Source of the DNA: Kitasatospora paranensis
GTDB lineage: Bacteria > Actinomycetota > Actinomycetes > Streptomycetales > Streptomycetaceae
Length of the DNA stretch: 64,000 bases
NCBI RefSeq assembly: GCF_039544005.1
Contig: NZ_BAABKV010000001.1
Location: forward strand, 1,612,001-1,676,000
Direction: 5' to 3'
A model generated the notes under the pieces. The model was given only the letters and a program-made list of their open reading frames with translations, had not been told where the DNA came from and ran no database searches. The translations under genes were made by a program, and so were the position numbers. This document shows, piece by piece, positions 1 through 10,789 of this stretch. How positions within the stretch are numbered: the first letter of the stretch is position 1; every line of letters starts with the position of its first letter.

Positions 1-1081
<1,081 letters not shown>

Positions 1082-1222
1082 TCAAGGGTGCGGGCCCGGA
1101 CGAAGTCCAGGGCGCTGCGCCTCCTCGGGCGCGGCCAATGGCCCCGCCGGGCCACGAGGTCCGGCACCGCTGCACAGGCGCGGGGCTCGGCGCGGCGAGC
1201 CGTCGTGCCGGAGCACGTGCCG

Positions 1223-1465
1223 TCAGGTGCGCTCCGCCAGGAGGTCCGCGCTCGCGGCGAGGGTGGCCAGGCGCGGGTAGTCGTCCTCGTCGATCCGGCA
1301 GCCGGCCCGGACGGACAGCTGCTCGACGAGGCCGAGAAAGTCGAGCGAGTCGAGTTCGAGGGCCTGCCGGTAGTTCTCGTCGGGGGCGAGGACGGCGAAG
1401 TCCGCGTCCGGGACGATCTCGGTCAGTACCTCGCGGACGAGGGCAAGTGCCTGGTCGTGGTTCAC
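1223..1465 (-). CDS. stand-alone acyl carrier protein
   Basis: An 80-residue protein of normal ACP length. The phosphopantetheine attachment site is the Ser in LELDSLDFLGLVEQ, with the usual acidic helix II after it. The GTG start overlaps the E2 stop as GTGA and has GGAGG upstream, so it is translationally coupled to the E2 gene and is the last gene of the acyl-CoA synthetase-E1-E2 operon. A dedicated ACP directly behind an E2 is not part of normal pyruvate or branched-chain dehydrogenase operons. It suggests that the acyl group formed on the lipoyl arm, or activated by the synthetase, is passed to this carrier. Identity as an ACP is firm; the cargo is unknown. Confidence 0.92.
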   Translation of the reverse strand: MNHDQALALVREVLTEIVPDADFAVLAPDENYRQALELDSLDFLGLVEQLSVRAGCRIDEDDYPRLATLAASADLLAERT

Positions 1466-2879
1466 AACGCCTCCGGTGTCTGCAGCAGCCGGTCGAGTGC
1501 GGACAGGTAGCGGGCGCCCGTCGCTCCGTCGGTGACCCGATGGTCGGCCGACAGGGTGGCGGTCACCACGGGCCGTACACCGAGCATCCCGGCCGCGGCC
1601 CACGGCCGCTCGACCACCTTGCCGACACCCACCAGGGCGACCTGGGGCGGGTAAATGACGCCGAACACGGTTTCCACGCCCTGGTCCCCGAGGTTGGTCA
1701 CGGTGATCGTCGGGTCGGTGGTCTCCGAGCCGCGCAGCCGCCCACCACGTGCTCTGGCAACGAGATCGCGCAGCTCCGCCATCAGGTCGGTCACCGGCAG
1801 GTCGGCGGCGTCGTGGATGGCGGGAGCGACGAGGCCGCCGCCGCGCAGCGCGACCGCCACCCCGAGGTGGACGGCCGGCGCGGGGACGAATCCGCCATTG
1901 ATCCAGTGGCCGTTGAGCTGCGGCACTTCCCGGGCGGCGACGGCAGCGGCTTTGAGCAGGAGGGCGGCGGGCACGAGCCGCTCGGTGACCGGCAGTCGGC
2001 GGTTCCGTTCGCGGAGCCAGGCCATCGCGGTGGACAGGTCGACGGTCGTGGCGAGGTAGTAGTGGGGGATCTCCCGCTTGGCACGGGCCATTAGATCGCC
2101 GACGGCACGGCGCATCGCCGCCGACCGGTCGGGCGTGGGCGTCCTCGGGGCGTCCGGAGGTCCGGACCGGTCCGGCGGTTCGGTGGCGATGGCGGTGGCG
2201 ATGGCGATGGCGGCCCGGACATCGGCGATCCGGACAGCGCCGTCCTGACCCGTACCCCGGACACCGGCGAGGTCGAGGCCCGCCTCGGCCGCGGCGCGTC
2301 TGGCCAGCGGGGTCGCCTTCACACGGTGACCGGCCGGTGGCCTCGCGACGGTGGCTCCCGTGGCGGCCTGCGGCGGCGTCCGAGGCCGTGCCGACGCGTC
2401 TGCGGCCTCGGGTGCCGGGTTGGCCGTCGGCGGTCGTGGCCTCGCTGCGGAGGCGGCAGCGGCCACATCGGAGCGGGTGACCCGCCCCCGTGGCCCGTCC
2501 CTTCGAGTGCGGCGAGTTCCACACCGCTCTCTTCGGCCAGCTTCCGGACGAGCGGGGTGGCGGTGGACCGTTCGGTGGCCGCCGGTACGCCGGCCCCCGA
2601 CGCCCGTGGGTGATCCGCCCCGAGCTCCGCCGTCCGGGTGTGCGGAGCCGGTGCGATCACGGCAAGCGGGCGGCCCACCGGTACGGTCGTTCCCGGCTCC
2701 ACGAGAAGCGCCTCGACCGTGCCGGACTCGAAACACTCGACCTCGATGGCTGCCTTGGCGGTGTCGACCACCGCCACGATGTCGCCCCGGACGACGTGGT
2801 CCCCTGGTTGGACGAGCCACTCCGTGAGCGTCCCCTCGGTCATGTCGGCACCGAGCGCGGGCATCGTGAACTCGGCCAT
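1462..2879 (-). CDS. 2-oxoacid dehydrogenase E2, dihydrolipoamide acyltransferase (one frameshift)
   Basis: Reconstructed 472-residue E2. Residues 1-78 are a lipoyl domain with the lipoyl lysine in DTAKAAIEV (about K42). Two peripheral-subunit-binding domains follow (ATPLVRKLAEESGVELAAL and ATPLARRAAAEAGLDLAGV), then a linker containing AIAIATAIATE, and a C-terminal acyltransferase domain with the catalytic HRVTDG. Most E2 proteins carry a single subunit-binding domain. The reading frame breaks after GTGHGG: one extra G in the G5 run (plus strand C5 at 2485-2489) restores GRVTRSDVA. The ATG at 2879 lies one base after the E1 beta stop. No E3 gene is adjacent, so the general cellular lipoamide dehydrogenase would be shared. 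Confidence 0.9.
2182..2213 (-). repeat. imperfect 6-bp tandem repeat in the E2 linker
   Basis: About five imperfect GGCGAT/GGCGGT units in tandem. They encode the alternating Ala-Ile-Ala-Thr linker between the second subunit-binding domain and the catalytic domain of E2. Such linkers tolerate length change, so this is a likely site of copy-number variation between strains. Confidence 0.6.
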
Positions 2880-2880
2880 C

Positions 2881-3875
2881 TCAGCCCACCGCCCGTCGGG
2901 CCGCCGCCACCACGTCGGCCACGCCGGGCAGTGCGGCCTCCTCCAACTGGCGGGCGTACGGGACGGGGACCTCGGCCCCGCACACCCGCTCCACCGGCGC
3001 GTCCAGGTCGAAGAAGGCCTGCTCGGTGACGCGCGCCGCCACCTCCGCCGACAGGCCGACCGTCCGCCAACCCTCGTCGACCACCACAGCACGGTGGGTG
3101 CGGCGCACGGAGCCGACGAAGGTGGCGTCGTCGAGCGGGCGGAGGGTGCGGAGGTCGATCACCTCGGCGTCGATCCGGTCGTCGGCGAGCCGGTCCGCCG
3201 CGGCCAGCACCTTGCCGAGCGAGCCGCCGTAGGTGATGAGGGTGACGTCCGTCCCGGGCCGCCGGACCGCTGCCCGGTCGAGGTCGGCGGGGCCGGCACC
3301 GGTGTCGAGGACACCGGAGGTGTTGTAGAGCGAGCCGTGCTCGAACACGACCACCGGGTCCGGGTCGGCGAGCGCGGGTGCCAGCATGTACCGGGCGTCC
3401 TCCAGGGTCGCGGGCGACAGCACCCGGATGCCCGGTATGTGGGCGTACCAGCCTTCGAGGCTGTGCGAGTGCTGTGCGGCGAGCTGGCGGCCGGCTCCCG
3501 TCGTCATCCGGATCACCAGCGGCACGGCGACCTGTCCGCCCGACATGTGGAGCAGGGTCGCGGCGTTGTTGAGGATCTGGTCCAGCGCCAGCAGACTGAA
3601 GTTGACGGTCATGATCTCGACGATCGGGCGCATGCCCGCGATGGCGGCGCCGATGCCGGCCCCGACGAAACCCGACTCCGACAGGGGGTGTCACGGACCC
3701 GCTCGGGGCCGAACTCGTCGAGCAGGCCGAGGCTGACACCGAAGGCCCCGCCGTAGCGGCCGACGTCCTCACCCATCAGGAAGACCCGGTCGTCGGCGGC
3801 GAGGGCCTCCCGGAGGGCGGCGCGCAGCGCCTCCCGGTAGGTGATCGGCTCGTCGGCGCCCTTCGCCCTGCTCAT
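2881..3875 (-). CDS. 2-oxoacid dehydrogenase E1 beta subunit (one frameshift)
   Basis: Reconstructed 331-residue transketolase-like E1 beta. The N-terminus has [15 protein letters not shown] and [17 protein letters not shown], the ThDP-binding glutamate region of the family. The middle has [22 protein letters not shown] and the C-terminal domain [16 protein letters not shown]. The ATG overlaps the E1 alpha stop as ATGA, so the two subunits are coupled. The frame breaks after RVRDTP: one added base in the run at 3684-3688 (G5 on the plus strand) gives [18 protein letters not shown], the expected family sequence. It pairs with the E1 alpha upstream and feeds the E2 downstream. Confidence 0.9.
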
Positions 3876-4890
3876 GACGGCTCCCCCGTCGGGGTGCGGA
3901 CGAAGCGGAGCAGCTGCGATGCGGGCTCGACACCGCCCTGCCGGGCCCGGCCGACGGCCCCGTCGAGCTCCTCCGCGATCTCCTTCTCCAGGGATTCCAG
4001 GCCGGCTTCGTCGAAGGCGCCGTCGGCGCGCATCCGCTCGACGAGCAGGGTGATCGGGTCGCGCTTCTTCCACTGCTCGACCTCCGCCCTGTCCCGGTAG
4101 AGGTCCGGGTCGTACATGGAGTGGGCGCGGAATCGGAAGGTCCGCACCTCCAGGAAGTACGGGCCACCGCCCTCGCGTACCGCCTGTGCGGCCCGCCGGG
4201 TGGTCTGCTCGACGGCGGACACGTCCATGCCGTCCACCGCCCAGGCCGCCATCCCGTACGAGGCCGCCCGCGCGGCGAGGTCGATCTGGGCGTGCTCACG
4301 GGCCAGCGGAGTACCCATGGCGTAGAGGTTGTTCTCGCAGACCAGCAGCAGCGGCAGGCCCCACAGGGCGGCGAGGTTCGCCGTCTCGTGGAACTCGCCC
4401 TCGGCGAAAGCGCCGTCACCGAAGAAGCAGCAGGCCAGCCGCTGCTGACCGCGCATCCGGTCGGCCAGCGCCAGACCGGCCGCGACGGGGAGGCCGCCGG
4501 CAACGATGCCCTGGCCGCCGTAGAAGCGGCGTGCGGCGTCGAAGAGGTGCATGGACCCGCCACGTCCCCCGCTGCAGCCGCTGGTGCGCCCGAGCATCTC
4601 GGCGAGGACCGCCTCGGCAGGGATGCCCCGGGCCAGTGCGTGACCGTGCTCCCGGTAGGTGCTGACCACGGCGTCCTCCGGTGTCAGCGCCTGGTGGACA
4701 CCGACGGAGACGGCCTCCTCGCCGATGCAGAGGTGGACGAAGCCGCGGATCTCGCCGGCACTGTACAACTCGACGCAGCGCTCCTCGAACCGGCGGATTC
4801 TCAGCATCTCCCGCAGCAGCAGGAGCCGGTGTGCGACGTCGGCGGGCGCCCGTGCGTCGGTGCGACCGGAGTCCGCCACGGTGCGGCGGG

Positions 4891-4894
<4 letters not shown>
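3872..4894 (-). CDS. 2-oxoacid dehydrogenase E1 alpha subunit (acetoin/pyruvate type)
   Basis: Intact 340-residue ThDP-dependent E1 alpha. The ThDP/Mg motif is [20 protein letters not shown] followed by [13 protein letters not shown]; other family marks are [26 protein letters not shown] and the phosphorylation-loop-like [15 protein letters not shown]. Sequence style is that of AcoA/PDH alpha subunits with an FxxGQE-like CIGEEA. The ATG overlaps the stop of the acyl-CoA synthetase (ATGA) and its own stop overlaps the E1 beta start. The substrate (pyruvate, acetoin, branched-chain acid or a ketose) cannot be read from sequence alone. Confidence 0.92.
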
Positions 4895-6662
<1,768 letters not shown>

Positions 6663-6787
6663 GGAGGTCACCGTCCCCACGGGGGTCGCGGACCGCCGGA
6701 GTGGCGGGCCGGCCCTTCCTCCATCCTGCAAGGTGGCCGGGCCGCCCGGGAGGAGCGGAAGGGGCCCGGCCATCGGCCCGTGCGACG

Positions 6788-6819
6788 CCGCCGCTGGGGC
6801 CGATCGGCCCCAGCGGCGG
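6788..6819. promoter_or_regulatory. 32-bp perfect palindrome between divergent operons
   Basis: The 32 bases are exactly self-complementary around the central GATC; the core reads CTGGGGCCGATCGGCCCCAG. It lies between the acyl-CoA synthetase operon (leftward) and the DUF1876 gene (rightward), so it cannot be a terminator of either. The location fits an operator for a dimeric or tetrameric regulator acting on both promoters. It could also form a cruciform or an RNA hairpin in a leader. The cognate regulator is not identified. Confidence 0.6.
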
Positions 6820-6879
6820 ACACGGTTCGCGGTTCAGGCTGGAGGCGGGACATCCGGCCGTGACAGGAGGCATCCCGAA

Positions 6880-7161
6880 ATGAGTGACGACACGACCGAC
6901 GGTCGGCTGCGCACGAAGTCGTGGGCCCTGCGACTCGACCTGTTCGAGGAGGGCGACACCACCAAGGTGCACGCAGTGCTCGACACCGGCGACAACACCC
7001 TGGAGAGCCGTACGAGTTCCCGCCGCAACCCGCACGACCCGCCCGTGCCGGAGGTCGGTGACGAGTACGCGGCCGGCCGGGCCCTGGTCGACCTCGGGCA
7101 GCAGCTGCTCCGGGCGGGCCGGACCGATGCAGCGGCCGACGATCCGGCGCTGCACACCTGA
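6880..7161 (+). CDS. DUF1876 (dsRBD-fold) stress protein
   Basis: A 93-residue protein with the DUF1876 pattern: WALRLDLFEEGDTTKVHAVL, then SRRNPHDPPVPEVGDEYAAGRAL and VDLGQQLL. Members are small cytoplasmic proteins common in actinobacterial dormancy/hypoxia gene sets; biochemical function is not known. The ATG has ACAGGAGG about 8 bases upstream. It begins a run of rightward stress genes (universal stress protein, Hsp20). Confidence 0.88.
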   Translation: MSDDTTDGRLRTKSWALRLDLFEEGDTTKVHAVLDTGDNTLESRTSSRRNPHDPPVPEVGDEYAAGRALVDLGQQLLRAGRTDAAADDPALHT

Positions 7162-7278
7162 GAGCACCGGCACGGATCCGGGCGACGGACACCGTGCGTG
7201 CACCCGGGTGGGCGCCGGCCCGATCGCGGAGCCGGGGGCACGGCACGGCGGCACCCGGCCGAACCACGAGGACACACC

Positions 7279-7764
7279 ATGACCCACGAGCGGAACCCCG
7301 ACCGGATCGTCGTCGGTGTGGACGGCTCCGAACAGGCCGGCCAGGCCCTGCGCTGGGCCCTTCGGCAGGCGGAGCTCACCGGCGCCGCCGTGGAGGCCGT
7401 GATCGCGTGGGAGCCGCCGTACACCGGATGGGGCGGTGACATGACGGCCGGCGAGAAGAAGGAGCTCGGCATCCTCGCGGACAAGGTCCTGGCCGGGACC
7501 ATCGCGAAGGTCCAGGAGTCCGGACCGCGCGTGGAGGTGCACGCGCGGGCCGCCGAGGGCACACCGGCCCAGGTCCTGCTCGCTGCGGCGGCGGACGACG
7601 ACGTGGCCCTGCTCGTGGTCGGCAGTCGGGGCATCGGCGGATTCGCGGGCGCGCTCCTCGGCTCCGTGGGCCAGCACTGCGCGCAGCACGCGCCGTGCCC
7701 CGTGGTGATCGTGCGGGGCCGCGACTCCCTGGGCCGACAGACCGCGGACGCGGTGCCGCACTGA
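7279..7764 (+). CDS. universal stress protein, single UspA domain
   Basis: A 161-residue single-domain UspA protein. It starts [20 protein letters not shown] and ends with the ATP-binding-type segment VVGSRGIGGFAGALLGSVG followed by [11 protein letters not shown]. Cytoplasmic. Universal stress proteins of this ATP-binding type are typical of the DosR/OsdR dormancy regulons. It is closely similar to the minus-strand gene at 10172-10618, suggesting a local duplication. Confidence 0.93.
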   Translation: MTHERNPDRIVVGVDGSEQAGQALRWALRQAELTGAAVEAVIAWEPPYTGWGGDMTAGEKKELGILADKVLAGTIAKVQESGPRVEVHARAAEGTPAQVLLAAAADDDVALLVVGSRGIGGFAGALLGSVGQHCAQHAPCPVVIVRGRDSLGRQTADAVPH

Positions 7765-7773
7765 GCCGGTTCC

Positions 7774-7797
7774 CGCGGGGAGCGTCCGCGCCCCGCG
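7774..7797 (+). terminator. hairpin after the universal stress protein gene
   Basis: CGCGGGG pairs with CCCCGCG across a 10-base loop, 10 bases after the stop codon. No T-run follows, as is common in high-GC actinomycetes. It could separate transcription of the stress protein and Hsp20 genes. Confidence 0.45.
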
Positions 7798-7871
7798 AGG
7801 ACCTCACCGAATTCACCCGGCCTTCCGCACCATGAACCGGCGGAAGGCCCGAACAGGCAAGGAGGATCGCC

Positions 7872-8297
7872 ATGGCCGGCGAGATGATGCACCGACGGGC
7901 ACCGCACTGGTGGCCGACGTTCTCGGACTGGTTCGAGGATCTCCCCGTCGACCTGCGGATGGGCGAGCACGTGATCCGCGTCGAGGAGTCCGAGCACGAG
8001 GGGATGTACACGGTAAAGGCCGAACTCCCCGGGATGGACCCCGAGAAGGATGTCGAGATCACCGTCGAAGGCGGTGTGCTGACCATCAGGGCCGAACGGG
8101 CGGAGGAGAAGAGGGAGAAGCAGCGGTCGGAGTTCCGTTACGGCTTCTTCACCCGCAGTCTGCGGCTGCCCGAAGGGGTGAGCGAGGCGGACATCACGGC
8201 CACGTTCGACAAGGGCGTGCTGACGGTGACGTGCCCGGTCGGGCAGGTCGAGGCGCCGGCCCGCCGGATCCGGATCGGACACGGCGCCACCGACTGA
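7872..8297 (+). CDS. Hsp20/alpha-crystallin small heat shock protein
   Basis: A 141-residue small chaperone. The alpha-crystallin domain spans about residues 45-135, with YTVKAELPGMDPEKDVEITV, GGVLTIRAER and the closing DKGVLTVTCPV. The N-terminal arm contains HWWPTFSDWFED. The ATG has AAGGAGG about 8 bases upstream. Hsp20 genes next to universal stress proteins and DUF1876 are typical of the actinobacterial dormancy island. Acts in the cytoplasm as an ATP-independent holdase. Confidence 0.93.
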   Translation: MAGEMMHRRAPHWWPTFSDWFEDLPVDLRMGEHVIRVEESEHEGMYTVKAELPGMDPEKDVEITVEGGVLTIRAERAEEKREKQRSEFRYGFFTRSLRLPEGVSEADITATFDKGVLTVTCPVGQVEAPARRIRIGHGATD

Positions 8298-8311
8298 CCC
8301 CTCGGCCGGCT

Positions 8312-8338
8312 GCCGCCCGACCCCGGCGGTCGGGCGGC
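8312..8338. terminator. strong 10-bp stem-loop, bidirectional terminator
   Basis: GCCGCCCGAC pairs perfectly with GTCGGGCGGC across a 7-base loop. It sits between the convergent Hsp20 gene and hibernation-factor gene and can serve both strands. Confidence 0.75.
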
Positions 8339-8354
8339 ACCGCCGGGCCCGGGA

Positions 8355-9188
8355 TCATTGCTGCGGTTCGCGGTGCGCCGAGGGTCGGTCCGACGCCGGG
8401 CTGATCAGGCCGTAGTGCCCGTCGTAGCGGTAGTAGAGCAGGTTCCCGCGGCCGGTCGACGCGTCGGCGTAGACGACGAACGGACCGCCGGTCGCCTCCA
8501 GCCGGTCCACCGCCTGCTCCTCCGTCATGCGCGTGGCGGGCGCCGTCAGTACCGTCATCGGCAGGTCCGACGGCGCGAGCGCCTCCGGTCGCGGATGGAC
8601 CTGCGCGAGCCGGTAGGGACCGGCGCCGAACCGGTGGATGACGCTGTCCTCCCTCGTACCGATCTCCGTGAAGAGATGGAAGTCGAAGTCCATCGTCTCC
8701 AGTTCGAGTGCGGCCTCGCCCGCGCTCTCCAGCGCCAGCGGGTACGACTTCCGCCGGACGATGCGGCGGTCCTCCCGCGGCAGCGGCACGTAGTGGGGCC
8801 GGTGCAATCCTTCGTCACCGCGCCGCCACTCGTGGGGGCGGGCCGCGCCGCCGCGGCCCCGCCGTGCCTCCCGGTCACGGTGCAGGCGTGAGAGCTGGAC
8901 GGCCAGCCGGTCGCGCAGCAGGCCGATCGCCTCGCCCATCGTCGGGGCGGCCACGTGGGCACGTGCGAGTCTGCCGTCGACATCGACGGTCGCCTGTGCC
9001 AGGGCGGGCCGCTCGACCGAGGGGTTGTGCATCCGGGTCAGCCGCACACGTGCGGACAGCACGGGTTCCCGCACCGTGGCGAGCAGGTCAAGGATCCTGG
9101 CGCGGGCGTGTTCGACGGTCGCCGGGGCCACGTCCCGACCGGCGCTGACCTGCAACTCCGGTGCCTGGATCGACCGAGGGGATGACAT
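8355..9188 (-). CDS. hpf: long-form ribosome hibernation promoting factor (HPF/sigma-54 modulation family)
   Basis: A 277-residue HPF-type protein. The N-terminal domain (about residues 1-110) has the beta-alpha ribosome-binding fold, with ARVRLTRM, ALAQATVDVDGRLARAHVAAP and MGEAIGLLRDRLAVQLSR. A basic linker follows (REARRGRGGAARPHEWRRGD). The C-terminal part carries the dimerisation segment VVYADASTGRGNLLYYRYDG. Long HPF drives 100S ribosome dimers in stationary or stress conditions. The protein also has a second middle segment ending HRFGAGPYRLAQVHPRPE, longer than the minimal 190-200-residue form. Neighbours are stress genes. Confidence 0.88.
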   Translation of the reverse strand: MSSPRSIQAPELQVSAGRDVAPATVEHARARILDLLATVREPVLSARVRLTRMHNPSVERPALAQATVDVDGRLARAHVAAPTMGEAIGLLRDRLAVQLSRLHRDREARRGRGGAARPHEWRRGDEGLHRPHYVPLPREDRRIVRRKSYPLALESAGEAALELETMDFDFHLFTEIGTREDSVIHRFGAGPYRLAQVHPRPEALAPSDLPMTVLTAPATRMTEEQAVDRLEATGGPFVVYADASTGRGNLLYYRYDGHYGLISPASDRPSAHREPQQ

Positions 9189-9473
9189 GGCGGGCCTCCG
9201 CAGTGCTCGGTTGGGCGGGCCGACCCGGGGCGCCCGGGCACGCGGGCGACCCTCTCGCCCGCGTCACGCGGCCCGGTGCGGCCGCGCCGTCTCCCCCGAC
9301 CGACGGTAGCGAGCCGCGCCGGCGGCCGCCTGGGCCGGACTGCCCCGACGAAGGCGCCGTCCGGCCCCCTCCGCCGACCCCCGCGGCCCTCGTCCCCGAC
9401 GACGGCCGTCGGCACAGTGGAATCGGCCCCTCGGGCCGGCCGCGCCCGCCCACTCCGGGAGGAGGAGAGGACC

Positions 9474-10114
9474 ATGCGCCATCGCACGGTACGGGACGTC
9501 ATGACCAGCCCGGCGATCAGTGTCGCGCCGGACACCGGCTTCCGCGAGATCGTGGCTCTGCTCGACGAGTACGGCATCACCGCAGTCCCCGTCGTGGACG
9601 GCGCCGGTCACCCGATCGGCGTGGTGTCGGAGGCCGACCTGCTGCGCACCCAGGAAGCCCAGGAGGACCACTCCGGCCTGCTGCCCGGCCCGCCACCGCG
9701 ACACGGCGCGCCGGTGACGGCGTCGGGGCTCATGTCCGCTCCCGCCGTGTGCATCACGGGCGAGGCCAGTGTGGTCGCGGCGGCACGGACGATGCACGCC
9801 CGCAACGTCAAGCGGCTGCCGGTGGTCGACACGGACGGACGGCTGGTGGGCGTGGTCGCCCGCGCCGACCTGCTCCGGGTCTTCCTCCGCGACGACCGCG
9901 CGATCCGGGCGGAGATCCTGGAAGAGGTGCTGGGACAGGTCGCCGGGGTCAGCCCGGCCTCCTCGGCGTGGAGGTGGAACAGGGCAGGGTCGTCCTGAGC
10001 GGCGATGTCGAGCGCGCCGAGCTGGCTCCGATCCTGGTGCGGCTGTGCGCCTCGGTGGACGGGGTGGTCTCGGTCACCGACCGGATCCGCCGGCCGGATC
10101 CGGTCGGCTCCTGA
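9474..10114 (+). CDS. tandem CBS domain protein with C-terminal BON domain (one frameshift)
   Basis: Reconstructed 213-residue cytoplasmic regulator-type protein. CBS1 is in RHRTVRDVMTSPAISVAPDT with ITAVPVVDGAGHPIGVVSEAD; CBS2 has VTASGLMSAPAVCITGEAS and VKRLPVVDTDGRLVGVVARAD. The C-terminal BON domain runs from LLGVEVEQGRVVLSGDVERAE to SVTDRIRR. The two parts are in different frames; adding one base at 9956-9957 joins VSP to GLLGVEVEQ. CBS pairs bind adenine nucleotides and sense energy state. GGAGGAGAGG lies just upstream of the ATG. CBS-BON proteins are regular members of actinobacterial stress islands. Confidence 0.88.
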
Positions 10115-10171
10115 GGGCGGGGCCGATCCCGTCGGCAGACCGGGCTCGCGGGCCGGTCCTGCCGCGGCCTG

Positions 10172-10618
10172 TCACGCGTCCGGATGCTCGCCGCGGACGA
10201 TCACCACGGGGCAGTCCGCGTGCTGCACGCAGTGCTGGCCGACCGAACCGAGCAGCGCCTCGGCGAATCCGCCGTGACCCCGGTTGCCCAGGACGAGCAG
10301 CTCGGCACCGTGGGCGGCCTCCAGAAGGACCTCGGCCGCATTGCCGCCCAGCACGCGTTCGCGCACCCCGACCTCCGGCTGCCGGCCGAGTTCGGTGATC
10401 ACGGCAGCCGCAAGGACCTTGCCGGCCAATCCGGCGAAGTCGCCGTCGAGTGCCGTGCCGCTCCAGCCGTAGGTCACCGGGTACTCCCACGCGATCACCG
10501 CGTCCAGGGAGGCTCCGCTGAGTCCGGCCTGCCGCGCGGCCCACCGCAGCGCCGCGTTGGACGACGGCGATCCGTCGACCCCGACGACGATCCGCCGAGC
10601 GGCTGTGTCCTGTGCCAT
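10172..10618 (-). CDS. universal stress protein, single UspA domain
   Basis: A 148-residue UspA protein starting [20 protein letters not shown] and ending [20 protein letters not shown] with [14 protein letters not shown]. The segment [15 protein letters not shown] parallels the gene at 7279-7764, so the two are likely local paralogues. The ATG at 10618 is used because AGAGGAGC lies upstream; a longer in-frame extension has no comparable site. Convergent with the CBS-BON gene. Confidence 0.92.
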   Translation of the reverse strand: MAQDTAARRIVVGVDGSPSSNAALRWAARQAGLSGASLDAVIAWEYPVTYGWSGTALDGDFAGLAGKVLAAAVITELGRQPEVGVRERVLGGNAAEVLLEAAHGAELLVLGNRGHGGFAEALLGSVGQHCVQHADCPVVIVRGEHPDA

Positions 10619-10789
10619 CCGATGCTCCTCTCTGGCCGCCCGTCCCCAGCGGACGCGGCGGAGTCCAGTGCCGGTCCGGCCGGCGGCTTCCCGACCACGC
10701 TCACCAGCGGACACGATTCCCGCTGCCGGTGCCAGGGCCGGCCGTGCCACGCCGTGGGGCCGTTCGGGACCTCGGAGCCGGGTCCTCCG

